DNA from: Burkholderia sp. WAC0059
GTDB lineage: Bacteria; Pseudomonadota; Gammaproteobacteria; Burkholderiales; Burkholderiaceae
Direction of reading: 5' to 3'
DNA length: 64,000 nt
NCBI RefSeq assembly: GCF_002870125.1
Contig: NZ_PNEO01000013.1
Coordinates: 62,001 to 126,000, forward strand
Shown here: one piece after another, positions 20,226 through 28,854 of the stretch
Layout: each line of letters starts with the position of its first letter
Numbering within the stretch: position 1 is the stretch's first letter
The notes under the pieces: model-generated
The model's database searches: none
Seen by the model: only the letters and a program-made list of their open reading frames with translations
Told to the model about the DNA's origin: nothing
Position numbers and translations under genes: made by a program

Positions 20226-20957
20226 ATGAGCAAGACCCATTTCGGCTATCAGACCGTCGACGAACAGGAAAAGGCGAAGAAGGTGGCCGGCGTGTTCCAC
20301 TCGGTCGCCTCGAACTACGACCTGATGAACGACCTGATGTCGGGCGGGCTGCATCGCGCGTGGAAGGCCTTCACGATCGCGCAGGCGAACGTGCGGCCGG
20401 GCGCGAAGGTGCTCGACCTCGCGGGCGGCACGGGCGACCTGTCGATGGCGTTCGCGAAGAAGGCCGGGCCGACGGGCCAGGTCTGGCACACCGACATCAA
20501 CGAGTCGATGCTGCGCGTGGGCCGCGACCGGCTCATCGACCGCGGCGTCGTCACGCCGGCGCTGCTCTGCGACGCGGAGAAGATTCCGTTTCCGGACCAC
20601 TATTTCGACGTGGTCAGCGTCGCGTTCGGGCTGCGCAACATGACGCACAAGGATCTCGCGCTCGCCGAGATGCGGCGCGTGCTCAAGCCGGCCGGGCGTC
20701 TGCTCGTGCTCGAGTTCTCGAAGGTGTGGGAGCCGCTGAAGAAGGCCTACGACGTCTATTCGTTCAAGGTGCTGCCGTGGCTCGGCGAGCGCTTCGCGAG
20801 CGACGCCGACAGCTACCGTTACCTGGCCGAATCGATCCGCATGCACCCGGACCAGGAGACGCTGAAGACGATGATGGAAGCGGCCGGCCTCGAGGCGGTC
20901 AAATATTACAATCTGTCGGCAGGCGTGGTGGCCCTGCACGTCGGCACCAAGTACTGA
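20226..20957 (+). CDS. ubiE: Demethylubiquinone/demethylmenaquinone C-methyltransferase
   Basis: This 243-residue SAM-dependent enzyme carries out the C-methylation step of ubiquinone synthesis. It shows the UbiE signature [17 protein letters not shown] near residue 37 and the SAM-binding [17 protein letters not shown] near residue 64. [19 protein letters not shown] near residue 136 is the second PROSITE UbiE pattern, followed by [28 protein letters not shown] just upstream gives a strong ribosome-binding site. It heads the ubiE-ubiJ-ubiB order also found in E. coli. Confidence 0.97.
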   Translation: MSKTHFGYQTVDEQEKAKKVAGVFHSVASNYDLMNDLMSGGLHRAWKAFTIAQANVRPGAKVLDLAGGTGDLSMAFAKKAGPTGQVWHTDINESMLRVGRDRLIDRGVVTPALLCDAEKIPFPDHYFDVVSVAFGLRNMTHKDLALAEMRRVLKPAGRLLVLEFSKVWEPLKKAYDVYSFKVLPWLGERFASDADSYRYLAESIRMHPDQETLKTMMEAAGLEAVKYYNLSAGVVALHVGTKY

Positions 20958-21172
20958 CTGACCGCATCGGCAGGCCCTGCGGTTTCGCCGGCCGACGGAT
21001 GCCGTGCGGGCCGATCCGCGCGTATCTCATTGATCTGCGTCCCGACGCCGCCGGCTTTCTCCCCGGTCCGCCGGTCGATCTGCGCCGGTTTCCCCGCGTT
21101 CGAACGTTACAATAGATGCCCGCGGATGCCCGCGCCAGCCCGTGTCCGCGCGGGTTTCTCCTTTACGATCCG

Positions 21173-21799
21173 ATGACTCTCGCCGCCAAGCCCTTTGCCG
21201 CCGCTGTCAATCATCTGCTTGCCCGCGAATCGTGGGCTCGCGAGCGCCTTGCTCCCTATGCCGGTAAAACCGCGCGGCTTTCGTGCGCGCCGGTGGCGCT
21301 CACGCTGTTCGTGCAGCCCGACGGCTATCTGGCGGCGGTCGGCGAACCGGGTGCGGGGAACGTCGACGTCACGCTCTCGTTGCCGGCCGGCGCCTTGCCC
21401 GCGTTCGCGCAGGGCGGCCAGGCCGCGCTCATGAAGCACGTGAAGATCGAGGGCGACGCCGAATTCGCGACGACGCTCGGCAAGCTCGCCGAGCATCTGC
21501 GCTGGGAGCCCGAGGAAGATCTGGCGCGGCTCGTCGGCGACGCGCCGGCTTCGCGTCTCGCGCAGTTCGCCCGCTCGATGGGCGGCGAGGCGCGCCGTAC
21601 CGGGCGCAATCTGCTCGACTCGGTGATCGAATATCTGCTCGACGAGAATCCGCAGCTCGTGCGGCGCGCCGAGCTCGACGGCTTCAACGCCGAGCTTGCG
21701 CGCGCGCGCGACGCGCTGGCGCGAGTGGAAAAGCGCACGGAGCGTCTCGAGCAGAAAGTGGCCGTCAGCGCGGGCGCGTCGCCGCGCGACGCGCGCTAG
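21173..21799 (+). CDS. ubiJ: Ubiquinone biosynthesis accessory factor UbiJ (SCP2 domain)
   Basis: This 208-residue protein has an N-terminal SCP2-type lipid-binding fold (residues about 10-115; [14 protein letters not shown] near 43, [14 protein letters not shown] near 65, [20 protein letters not shown] near 91). It ends in a charged helix ([21 protein letters not shown]) likely to form a coiled coil. UbiJ works with UbiK as a lipid-binding scaffold in the Ubi complex. The start at 21173 is preferred over an upstream ATG at 21116 because the conserved fold begins with [16 protein letters not shown]. It sits between ubiE and ubiB, as in enterobacteria. Confidence 0.93.
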   Translation: MTLAAKPFAAAVNHLLARESWARERLAPYAGKTARLSCAPVALTLFVQPDGYLAAVGEPGAGNVDVTLSLPAGALPAFAQGGQAALMKHVKIEGDAEFATTLGKLAEHLRWEPEEDLARLVGDAPASRLAQFARSMGGEARRTGRNLLDSVIEYLLDENPQLVRRAELDGFNAELARARDALARVEKRTERLEQKVAVSAGASPRDAR

Positions 21800-21815
21800 G
21801 CCGCGGGCGCCCATC

Positions 21816-23393
21816 ATGCGTTTCCTGCGCTTTCTGAAGATCGCCTGGACGGTCGTCCGCTTCGGGCTCGACGAGATGATGCTGAGCCGCATCGACGACC
21901 GCCGCGTGCGGCTGCTGTTGCGCATCACGACGATCGGCCGCCGCTTCGACGATCCGCCGGGCCGGCGGCTGCGGCTCGCGCTCGAGAGCCTCGGTCCCAT
22001 CTTCGTGAAGTTCGGCCAGGTGCTCTCGACGCGGCGCGACCTCCTGCCCGTCGACATCGCCAACGAGCTCGCGAAGCTCCAGGACCAGGTGCCGCCGTTC
22101 GATTCGGACGTCGCGATCCGGATCATCGAGAAGTCGCTCGGCGCCCGCATCGACGAGCAGTTCGACGAGTTCGAGCGCGTGCCCGTCGCGAGCGCGTCCA
22201 TCGCGCAGGTGCATTTCGCGAAGCTGAAGTCAGGCGAGCACGCGGGCAAGGCCGTCGCGATCAAGGTGCTGCGGCCGAACATGCTGCCCGTCATCGATTC
22301 GGACCTCGCGCTTTTGCGCGACATCGCGGTCTGGGCCGAGCGGCTCTGGTCGGACGGCAAGCGCCTGAAGCCGCGCGAGGTCGTGGCGGAATTCGACAAG
22401 TACCTGCACGACGAGCTCGATCTCATGCGCGAGGCAGCCAATGGCAGCCAGTTGCGCCGCAACTTCGCCGGGCTCGATTTGCTGCTCGTGCCGGAGATGT
22501 ACTGGGAATACTGTTCGGCCGGCGTGCTCGTGATGGAGCGCATGGTCGGCGTGCCGATCAGCCAGGTGGAACGGCTGCGCGCGGCCGGCGTGGACATTCC
22601 GAAGCTCGCGCGCGAAGGGGTCGAGATTTTCTTCACCCAGGTGTTCCGCGACGGCTTCTTTCATGCCGACATGCATCCGGGCAACATCCAGGTGAGCCTC
22701 GACCCGGCGCATTTCGGCCGCTACATCGCGCTCGACTTCGGGATCGTCGGCGCGCTCTCGGACTTCGACAAGAACTATCTCGCGCAGAACTTCCTCGCGT
22801 TCTTCAAGCGCGATTACCATCGCGTCGCGACGCTGCACATCGAGTCGGGCTGGGTGCCGCCGAACACGCGCGTCGAGGAGCTCGAAAGCGCGATTCGCGC
22901 CGTCTGCGAGCCGTACTTCGACCGCGCGCTCAAAGACATTTCGCTCGGCCAGGTGCTGCTGCGCCTCTTCTCCACCTCGCGGCGCTTCAACGTCGAGATC
23001 CAGCCGCAGCTCGTGCTGCTGCAGAAGACCATGCTGAACGTCGAGGGCCTCGGCCGCTCGCTCGACCCCGAGCTCGACCTCTGGAAGACGGCGAAGCCCT
23101 ACCTCGAACGCTGGATGACCGAGCAGATCGGCCTGCGCGGCTGGTACGAGCGCCTGAAGGTCGAGGTGCCGCAGTGGAGCAAGACGCTGCCGCAACTGCC
23201 GCGTCTCGTGCATCAGGTGCTGCTGCATCGCCAGGACGCGGCGCGTCCGGCCAACGAGGAGGCGATCCGGCAGATTCTCGCCGAGCAGCGGCGCACCAAC
23301 CGGCTGCTGCAGGGCATTCTCGTGTTCGGCATCGCCGTGGGCGTCGGCATGGTGCTCGCGCGCATCTGGTTCGTGCTGGGCGCGGGCGGCTGA
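21816..23393 (+). CDS. ubiB: Ubiquinone biosynthesis protein UbiB (atypical kinase/ATPase)
   Basis: This 525-residue ABC1/ADCK-family protein is required for ubiquinone synthesis. The family-specific KxGQ region appears as [16 protein letters not shown] near residue 64, the alanine-rich loop as [11 protein letters not shown] near 126, and the catalytic-loop region as [11 protein letters not shown] near 284 with the DFG-like LDFGIVG near 305. A hydrophobic C-terminal segment of about 22 residues (near 498-520) would anchor it in the inner membrane. It begins 16 bases after ubiJ. The start at 21816 gives the conserved N-terminus [19 protein letters not shown]. Confidence 0.97.
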   Translation: MRFLRFLKIAWTVVRFGLDEMMLSRIDDRRVRLLLRITTIGRRFDDPPGRRLRLALESLGPIFVKFGQVLSTRRDLLPVDIANELAKLQDQVPPFDSDVAIRIIEKSLGARIDEQFDEFERVPVASASIAQVHFAKLKSGEHAGKAVAIKVLRPNMLPVIDSDLALLRDIAVWAERLWSDGKRLKPREVVAEFDKYLHDELDLMREAANGSQLRRNFAGLDLLLVPEMYWEYCSAGVLVMERMVGVPISQVERLRAAGVDIPKLAREGVEIFFTQVFRDGFFHADMHPGNIQVSLDPAHFGRYIALDFGIVGALSDFDKNYLAQNFLAFFKRDYHRVATLHIESGWVPPNTRVEELESAIRAVCEPYFDRALKDISLGQVLLRLFSTSRRFNVEIQPQLVLLQKTMLNVEGLGRSLDPELDLWKTAKPYLERWMTEQIGLRGWYERLKVEVPQWSKTLPQLPRLVHQVLLHRQDAARPANEEAIRQILAEQRRTNRLLQGILVFGIAVGVGMVLARIWFVLGAGG

Positions 23394-23589
23394 GCGGTCG
23401 AAGCCGGCCGGCCCGTGCGCGTCCCGTTTCCGCCCCTGCGCTTCCCCGGTCTCGTTTGATCTCGCTCGGCCCGGCGTCGTCGCGCCGCCCCCGGCTCTTG
23501 ATTTCGCGCCCTTGCGCCCCCATCTTGCCGGCGGACGCAAGGCGGGCCTTCCGGTTCGGCAAATTCCGGGCCAGCCTGTTGTTTGCGGC

Positions 23590-23595
23590 TATAAT
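23590..23595 (+). promoter_or_regulatory. Candidate -10 element upstream of fmdB
   Basis: A perfect TATAAT occurs 45 bases before the fmdB start, in the 246-base gap after ubiB. No hexamer close to TTGACA lies 16-18 bases upstream, so activity would need an activator or weak -35. It would drive fmdB, the DUF502 gene and possibly aspS. Confidence 0.45.
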
Positions 23596-23639
23596 TCAAG
23601 GCTTTGCAAGCATTTACTGGATTTCATCAGGAAGAGATC

Positions 23640-24017
23640 ATGCCGATCTACGCTTATCGCTGCGAGTCGTGCGGCTTCGAGAAGGACGTGCTGCGGAAGA
23701 TCAGCGATGCGCCTCTGACGCAGTGTCCGGGCTGCGGCAAGGACACGTTCCGCAAGCAGGTGACCGCGGCCGGATTTCAGCTCAAGGGTTCCGGCTGGTA
23801 CGTGACGGACTTCCGCGGCGGCAGCGGCGGGGCAGGCGCGGCGGGCACGGCCGCGAAGCCGGCCGGCGATGCCGGCGGCAGTAGCGACGGCAACGGCAGC
23901 AAGGGCGGCGAATCCGGCGGCGCGGCGAGCGGCGAGTCCGGCGGCGGCAAGTCCGCCTCGGGCACGGAGAGTGCGGCGTCGGGCGCCGCGTCGTCCGGCG
24001 GCACGGCCAGTTCCTGA
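23640..24017 (+). CDS. FmdB-family zinc-ribbon protein
   Basis: The first 45 residues form the FmdB regulatory-type zinc ribbon: MPIYAYRCESCGFEKDVL, then CPGCGKDTFRKQ, giving two CxxC pairs. TAAGFQLKGSGWYVTDF near residue 41 is the conserved follow-up strand. The rest, about residues 60-125, is a low-complexity tail of Gly, Ser, Ala and Glu with no predicted fold. It lies 78 bases before the DUF502 membrane protein, a frequent partner. Despite the old name as an amidase regulator, the role of the family is not known. Confidence 0.9.
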   Translation: MPIYAYRCESCGFEKDVLRKISDAPLTQCPGCGKDTFRKQVTAAGFQLKGSGWYVTDFRGGSGGAGAAGTAAKPAGDAGGSSDGNGSKGGESGGAASGESGGGKSASGTESAASGAASSGGTASS

Positions 24018-24095
24018 AAACCCCTGCGATCCGGGCGGGCTTCTCCGGGTCGCGCATCCGCCGTGTCCGACGGGCATGGCCTTCAGGCGGTGTAC

Positions 24096-24746
24096 ATGAC
24101 GACCAAGACGACCAAGAAAACGACGCTCAAGTCGGTGTTCCTGACCGGGCTGCTGGTGCTGGTGCCGCTCGCCATCACGTTGTGGGTGCTCAATCTCGTC
24201 ATCGGCACGATGGACCAGACGCTGCTGCTGCTGCCCGAGGCCTGGCAGCCCGAGCGGCTCTTCGGCGTGCGCCTGCCGGGGCTCGGCGCGGTGCTCACGC
24301 TCGCGTTCGTGTTCATCGTGGGCCTGCTCACGCAGAACTTCATCGGCCAGAAGCTCGTCGAGGGATGGAACGCACTCGTGCGCCGCATCCCGCTCGTCGG
24401 TCCGCTCTACAGCAGCATCCAGCAGGTTTCCGACACGCTGCTTTCGAGCAACGGCAACGCGTTCCGCAAGGCGCTGCTGATCGAATATCCGCGTAAGGGT
24501 TCCTACACGATCGCGTTCCTGACCGGCGTGCCCGGCGGCGACGTTGTCAATCATCTGCAGGAAGAGCATGTGAGCGTGTACGTGCCGACCACGCCCAACC
24601 CCACTTCCGGTTTTTTCCTGATGGTGCCGAAGCGCGAGGTGGTCGAGCTCGACATGACCGTCGATGCCGCGCTCAAGTATATTGTTTCGATGGGTGTCGT
24701 CGCGCCGTCCGCGCCGCCGCGCCGTCCCGCCGATCCGCCGCTGTAA
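24096..24746 (+). CDS. DUF502 family inner-membrane protein
   Basis: This 216-residue protein begins with a Lys/Thr-rich stretch (MTTKTTKKTTLK). Two transmembrane helices follow: about residues 12-38 (FLTGLLVLVPLAITLWVLNL) and 65-85 (AVLTLAFVFIVGLLTQNFIG). The soluble part carries the DUF502 landmarks IPLVGPLYSSIQQVSDTL near residue 103 and VYVPTTPNPTSGFFLMVP near residue 164. The last residues are Pro-rich. The start at 24096 is favoured over an upstream GTG at 24063. Its position between fmdB and aspS is conserved in Burkholderiaceae; no molecular function is known. Confidence 0.92.
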   Translation: MTTKTTKKTTLKSVFLTGLLVLVPLAITLWVLNLVIGTMDQTLLLLPEAWQPERLFGVRLPGLGAVLTLAFVFIVGLLTQNFIGQKLVEGWNALVRRIPLVGPLYSSIQQVSDTLLSSNGNAFRKALLIEYPRKGSYTIAFLTGVPGGDVVNHLQEEHVSVYVPTTPNPTSGFFLMVPKREVVELDMTVDAALKYIVSMGVVAPSAPPRRPADPPL

Positions 24747-24752
24747 TGCCGG

Positions 24753-24777
24753 CGTGCCTCGCCTTCGGGCGGGCACG
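24753..24777 (+). promoter_or_regulatory. Stem-loop with UUCG tetraloop between DUF502 gene and aspS
   Basis: CGTGCC (24753-24758) pairs with GGCACG (24772-24777), continued by CGCC/GGCG around a TTCG loop, with one bulged T at 24759. C(UUCG)G loops are unusually stable in RNA. It ends 34 bases before the aspS start and has no T-run, so it may be a processing or weak termination signal, or influence aspS translation. This is inference from pairing only. Confidence 0.45.
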
Positions 24778-24811
24778 TCGTTCAATCTATGCATAACGAA
24801 AGACGAACATC

Positions 24812-26614
24812 ATGTCGATGAGATCTGAATACTGCGGTCTGGTGACCGAACATCTACTGGGCCAAACCGTTTCGCTGTGCGGATGGGTACATCGCCGCCG
24901 CGACCACGGCGGCGTCATCTTCATCGACCTGCGGGATCGCGAGGGCCTGGTCCAGGTGGTCTGCGATCCGGATCGCGCCGACATGTTCAAGATCGCCGAA
25001 GGCGTGCGCAACGAATTCTGCGTGCAGGTGAAGGGCGTCGTGCGCGGCCGTCCGGAAGGCACGATCAACGCCGGCCTGAAGAGCGGCAAGATCGAGGTGC
25101 TGTGCCACGAACTGACCGTGCTGAACGCGTCGGTCACGCCGCCGTTCCAGCTCGACGACGACAACCTCTCGGAAACGACGCGCCTCACGCATCGCGTGCT
25201 CGACCTGCGCCGTCCGCAAATGCAGCACAACCTGCGCCTGCGCTACCGCGTGGCGATGGCGGTGCGCCGCTACCTCGATGCCGAGGGCTTTATCGACATC
25301 GAAACGCCGATGCTGACCAAGAGCACGCCCGAAGGCGCGCGCGACTACCTCGTGCCCTCGCGCGTGAACGCGGGCCAGTTCTTCGCGCTGCCGCAGTCGC
25401 CGCAGCTCTTCAAGCAGTTGCTGATGGTGGCGAACTTCGACCGCTACTACCAGATCGTCAAGTGCTTCCGCGACGAGGACCTGCGCGCCGACCGCCAGCC
25501 CGAGTTCACGCAGATCGACTGCGAGACTTCGTTCCTCTCCGAGCAGGAGATTCGCGACCTCTTCGAGAACATGACGCGTCACGTGTTCAAGGAGACGATC
25601 GGCGTCGAGCTCGACGCGACGTTCCCCGTCATGCAGTACGCGGAGGCGATGCGCCGCTTCGGCTCGGACAAGCCCGACCTGCGCGTGAAGCTCGAGTTCA
25701 CCGAGCTCACCGACGCGATGAAGGACGTCGACTTCAAGGTGTTCAGCGCGCCGGCCAACACGAAGGACGGCCGCGTCGCGGCGCTGCGCGTGCCGAAGGG
25801 CGGCGAGCTCTCGCGCGGCGACATCGACGGCTATACCGAATTCGTGCGCATCTACGGCGCGAAGGGCCTCGCCTGGATCAAGGTGAACGAGGCCGCGAAG
25901 GGCCGCGACGGTCTGCAAAGCCCGATCGTGAAGAACCTGCACGACGCCGCGATCGCCGCGATCCTCGAGCGCACGGGCGCGCAGGACGGCGACATCGTCT
26001 TCTTCGCGGCCGACCGCGCGAAGGTCGTCAACGACAGCCTCGGCGCGCTGCGCCTGAAGATCGGCCACTCGGAGTTCGGCCGCGCGAACGGGCTCGTCGA
26101 GGCCGGCTGGAAGCCGCTCTGGGTCATCGACTTCCCGATGTTCGAATACGACGAGGAAGAAAACCGCTTCGTGGCCGCGCACCATCCGTTCACGAGCCCG
26201 AAGGACGAGCACATCGAGTACCTGGAAACGGACCCGGCGCGCTGCCTCGCCAAGGCCTACGACATGGTGCTGAACGGCTGGGAGATCGGCGGCGGTTCGG
26301 TGCGGATCCATCGCGAGGAGGTGCAGAGCAAGGTGTTCCGCGCGCTGAAGATCGGGCCGGAAGAGGCGCGTCTGAAGTTCGGCTTCCTGCTCGACGCGCT
26401 GCAGTACGGCGCGCCGCCGCACGGCGGGATCGCGTTCGGCCTCGATCGCATCGTGACGATGATGGCCGGCGCCGATTCGATCCGCGACGTGATCGCATTC
26501 CCGAAGACCCAGCGCGCGCAGTGTCTGCTGACGCAGGCGCCGAGCGAAGTCGACGAGCGGCAACTGCGCGAACTCCACATCCGTCTGCGTCAGCCCGAGC
26601 AGAAAGTGCAGTAA
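24812..26614 (+). CDS. aspS: Aspartate--tRNA(Asp/Asn) ligase, predicted non-discriminating
   Basis: This 600-residue bacterial-type class II synthetase has the OB-fold anticodon domain (residues about 1-105), the catalytic core with motif 2 [18 protein letters not shown] near residue 218, a GAD insertion (about 290-410) and motif 3 [14 protein letters not shown] near residue 537. In the anticodon domain it reads RRRDHGG (His32) and RPEG, the His/Gly pair that in Pseudomonas aeruginosa AspRS lets the enzyme also charge tRNA(Asn); discriminating E. coli AspRS has Leu and Lys there. Asn-tRNA would then be finished by GatCAB, which is not in the window. Confidence 0.97.
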   Translation: MSMRSEYCGLVTEHLLGQTVSLCGWVHRRRDHGGVIFIDLRDREGLVQVVCDPDRADMFKIAEGVRNEFCVQVKGVVRGRPEGTINAGLKSGKIEVLCHELTVLNASVTPPFQLDDDNLSETTRLTHRVLDLRRPQMQHNLRLRYRVAMAVRRYLDAEGFIDIETPMLTKSTPEGARDYLVPSRVNAGQFFALPQSPQLFKQLLMVANFDRYYQIVKCFRDEDLRADRQPEFTQIDCETSFLSEQEIRDLFENMTRHVFKETIGVELDATFPVMQYAEAMRRFGSDKPDLRVKLEFTELTDAMKDVDFKVFSAPANTKDGRVAALRVPKGGELSRGDIDGYTEFVRIYGAKGLAWIKVNEAAKGRDGLQSPIVKNLHDAAIAAILERTGAQDGDIVFFAADRAKVVNDSLGALRLKIGHSEFGRANGLVEAGWKPLWVIDFPMFEYDEEENRFVAAHHPFTSPKDEHIEYLETDPARCLAKAYDMVLNGWEIGGGSVRIHREEVQSKVFRALKIGPEEARLKFGFLLDALQYGAPPHGGIAFGLDRIVTMMAGADSIRDVIAFPKTQRAQCLLTQAPSEVDERQLRELHIRLRQPEQKVQ

Positions 26615-26665
26615 GCGCCTCCGCCGGCGGGCCGGAACCGGCGGCTCGCCGAAGGCAACTACGCG

Positions 26666-26690
26666 AAAAAGGCGCCTTGTGCGCCTTTTT
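26666..26690 (+). terminator. Rho-independent terminator after aspS
   Basis: A perfect 10-base inverted repeat, AAAAAGGCGC and GCGCCTTTTT, brackets a 5-base loop and ends in a T-run. It starts 51 bases after the aspS stop. The A-tract on the left makes it potentially bidirectional. It separates aspS from nudB, so nudB likely has its own promoter or relies on read-through. Confidence 0.85.
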
Positions 26691-26771
26691 CATTTCCTGC
26701 GCGCTTGCGTTACATTCGTCGGTAGCCGCCGCGCGCGAGCACCCGCCGTCTCCGCCATCCCGTCCGTCGCC

Positions 26772-27275
26772 ATGTCAACGCAAAAGCCGCCGAAGATTCC
26801 CGAATCCGTTCTCGTCGTCATCCACACGCCGCAACGGGAGGTGCTGATTATCGAGCGCGCCGACCATGCGGGGTTCTGGCAGTCCGTCACGGGTTCGAAG
26901 GACCGGCTCGACGAGCCGCTCGCCGAAACGGCGGCGCGCGAGGTGGCCGAGGAAACCGGCATTGTCGTCGGCAGCGCCGGCGTGCCGCCCGACGCGTTGC
27001 TCGACTGGGCGCACCGGATCGAGTACGAAATCTATCCGGTCTGGCGGCACCGCTACGCGCCGGGCATCACGCGCAACACCGAGCACTGGTTCAGTCTCGA
27101 GGTGCCCGGGCGCGTCGAGGTAACGCTTTCGCCGCGCGAGCACACCGCCTTCCTGTGGCTGCCGTTCGAGGACGCCGCCGGGAAATGCTTTTCGCCGTCC
27201 AATCGCGAGGCGATCCTGCAACTGCCCGAACGTCTCGCGGCCCGAGCACGAGGACGCGGAGAGACACAGCGATGA
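26772..27275 (+). CDS. nudB: Dihydroneopterin triphosphate diphosphatase (Nudix)
   Basis: This 167-residue Nudix hydrolase would remove pyrophosphate from dihydroneopterin triphosphate in folate synthesis. IPESVLVVIHTPQREVLIIER opens the fold; GFWQSVTGS precedes the Nudix box, seen as GSKDRLDEPLAETAAREVAEETGI near residues 40-63 with the REVAEE metal site. NTEHWFSLEVP near residue 101 is a NudB-type stretch. An upstream in-frame ATG at 26679 lies inside the terminator and is unlikely to be used. Its stop codon is overlapped by an ATG (ATGA at 27272), a typical coupling signal, but the gene that should follow is missing. Confidence 0.93.
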   Translation: MSTQKPPKIPESVLVVIHTPQREVLIIERADHAGFWQSVTGSKDRLDEPLAETAAREVAEETGIVVGSAGVPPDALLDWAHRIEYEIYPVWRHRYAPGITRNTEHWFSLEVPGRVEVTLSPREHTAFLWLPFEDAAGKCFSPSNREAILQLPERLAARARGRGETQR

Positions 27276-27323
27276 CGGACGGCGATGCGCGCGCCTCGTG
27301 CGGCGGAGCCGATACTGCCGGCC

Positions 27324-28062
27324 ATGCGTTATCGTTCGCATGACCGTTTCACGACAGGCAACGAAGTCCGGCTGCTTTCCTCGGGCACCGCGCTGTTCGC
27401 CGCGATGATCGGGCGCATCGGCGCGGCAACGAACCTGTATTTTTCTCGATTTTTCGCGCCGACCTGACCGGCCGGGCCGTCTCGGCCGCGCCTGTCCGCA
27501 CGCGATCGACGGTGCGTAGTGTGGGGTGTGCTGCGCACCAATCCCTATTTCGTGCCGGCCCGCCCGTCTGTTGCGCCTGCTTGTCGAGGTCCGGCCGCCG
27601 ATCGGACGTAACGGCTTCGCGATGCTCGACCGCGCTGCGCCGTTTCTCTACCGCGCGCGGTTGCCGGCTGGCGTGCAGATTGCCGGGTATGGGACGACAA
27701 TGCTGCACGGCAAGGTCGCCGCGAGCGATTCGAAAGGGGGCACGGTGGGCTCGTCGAATCCCGGCGCGTCGTGAGCCACGAGGCGAACGTGCCGACGGGT
27801 CCTGCATTCCGCCGGGATACGGGCGTTGCGAGAGGCGATCCTCGTCGCGTTCGACAAAGCTCGCTTCATCGAGCGGGCTCGCCACGAAGCGCGTCTGCTC
27901 GCGGAGCGCGCGACGAGCGGGTTCGCGTACCCGGCCTCGCGCGCCGGCATGAAGCCGCCGGCGGTCGGCGGTTACGACCGGCGCACCACGCTCGTGCGCC
28001 CCGGACCCGGCATGAAGACGTTTCCATGCGCACGGGCCGGCCGGTTAGAAAGCGGTTTCTAA
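27324..28062 (+). pseudogene. Decayed cardiolipin synthase B (clsB) remnant
   Basis: Fragments of a ClsB-type phospholipase-D protein appear in the right order but in two frames. The N-terminus MRYRSHDRFTTGNEVRLLSS runs from 27324 in frame 3 to a stop at 27465. LRTNPYFVPARP, like the PYFVPG motif, is at about 27531 in frame 3. IGRNGFAML, DRAAPFLYRARL and the second HKD motif MLHGKVAASDSKGGTVGSSN lie at about 27601-27760 in frame 1. SHEANVPTG follows in frame 3, and LREAILVAFDKARF to AVGGYD (27823-27978) in frame 1. The first HKD motif and roughly 190 central codons are gone. In E. coli (ybhP-clsB) and Burkholderia an endonuclease/phosphatase gene precedes clsB; here it is absent. The product cannot be functional. 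Confidence 0.82.
28045..28062. promoter_or_regulatory. Perfect palindrome, candidate TetR operator
   Basis: TTAGAAA-GCGG-TTTCTAA is an 18-base perfect inverted repeat (7-base arms, 4-base centre) ending 90 bases before the TetR gene start. Size and symmetry fit a TetR-dimer operator, and the TTTC/GAAA arms recall fatty-acid-responsive TetR boxes such as those of PsrA and FadR. I found no second copy before the acyl-CoA dehydrogenase gene. It may therefore control the regulator together with downstream genes by read-through. Confidence 0.55.
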
Positions 28063-28152
28063 TAATTTCCTTGTTTCGTGGGCGGCCGTCCCCAACAATT
28101 GGACGTCCGTTCGATTTTTCATTTCGACTTCAACGAAACGGTACTTGAAGCT

Positions 28153-28752
28153 ATGCGAAAAGGCGAACAGACTCGAGCCGCCATTCTGGACGCAGCCCTC
28201 GATCTGGCCAGCCGCGACGGACTGGAAGGATTGACGATCGGCCTTCTTGCCGACCGCATGCAGATGAGCAAGAGCGGCGTCTTCGCGCATTTCGGTTCGC
28301 GCGAGGATCTGCAGGTCGAGGTGGTGCGCGAGTACCATCGGCGCTTCGAAAACGAGGTGTTCTTTCCGAGCCTGCACGAGCCGCGCGGCTTGCCGCGCCT
28401 GCGCGCGATGCTCTCGCGCTGGATCGAGCGGCGCATCCACGAAGTGACGACGGGCTGCATCTACATCAGCGGCGCGGTCGAATACGACGATCGCGCCGAC
28501 AGCCAGGTGCGCGAACAACTGGTCGCGAGCGTCACGATGTGGCGCGCCGCGCTGCTGCGCGCCATTTCACAGGCGATCGAGGAGGGGCATCTGCGCGCGG
28601 ACACCGATCCGCAACTGATGCTGTTCGAAATGTATAGCGTGACGCTCGGCCTGCATCACGACGGACGCTTCCTGCACCTGCCGGACGCCGTTCGCCATTC
28701 GTGGGCCGCGCTCGAAAAACTGATCGTTTCGTATCGGAGCGCCGACCGCTGA
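28153..28752 (+). CDS. TetR-family transcriptional regulator of a fatty-acid degradation operon
   Basis: The 199-residue protein has a TetR helix-turn-helix in its first 60 residues: RAAILDAALDLASRDGLEGLTIGLLADRMQMSKSGVFAHFGSRE (split here only for reading) gives helix 1, the turn and the recognition helix near residues 38-46. The remainder is a helical ligand and dimer domain with VTTGCIYISGAVEYDD near residue 97. The start at 28153 places MRKGEQTR directly before helix 1. It lies 102 bases before the acyl-CoA dehydrogenase gene on the same strand. By position it probably senses an acyl-CoA and represses the beta-oxidation genes; the ligand is not known. Confidence 0.92.
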   Translation: MRKGEQTRAAILDAALDLASRDGLEGLTIGLLADRMQMSKSGVFAHFGSREDLQVEVVREYHRRFENEVFFPSLHEPRGLPRLRAMLSRWIERRIHEVTTGCIYISGAVEYDDRADSQVREQLVASVTMWRAALLRAISQAIEEGHLRADTDPQLMLFEMYSVTLGLHHDGRFLHLPDAVRHSWAALEKLIVSYRSADR

Positions 28753-28854
28753 CGCCCGCCGTGCCGCAGGCCCTGGTCGCGCGCTTTCGCGCCGGACGAC
28801 GGGGCCGTCGTGGCTCCCGGCATGGCCGGCTGCTCGAATCTGGAGAAACAGGTG

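Noticed and set aside
27526..27774. Short open frame that could be read as a novel small protein
   Set aside because: Its content (IGRNGFAML, MLHGKVAASD, TVGSSN) is the second HKD region of ClsB, and flanking fragments in other frames continue the same protein.
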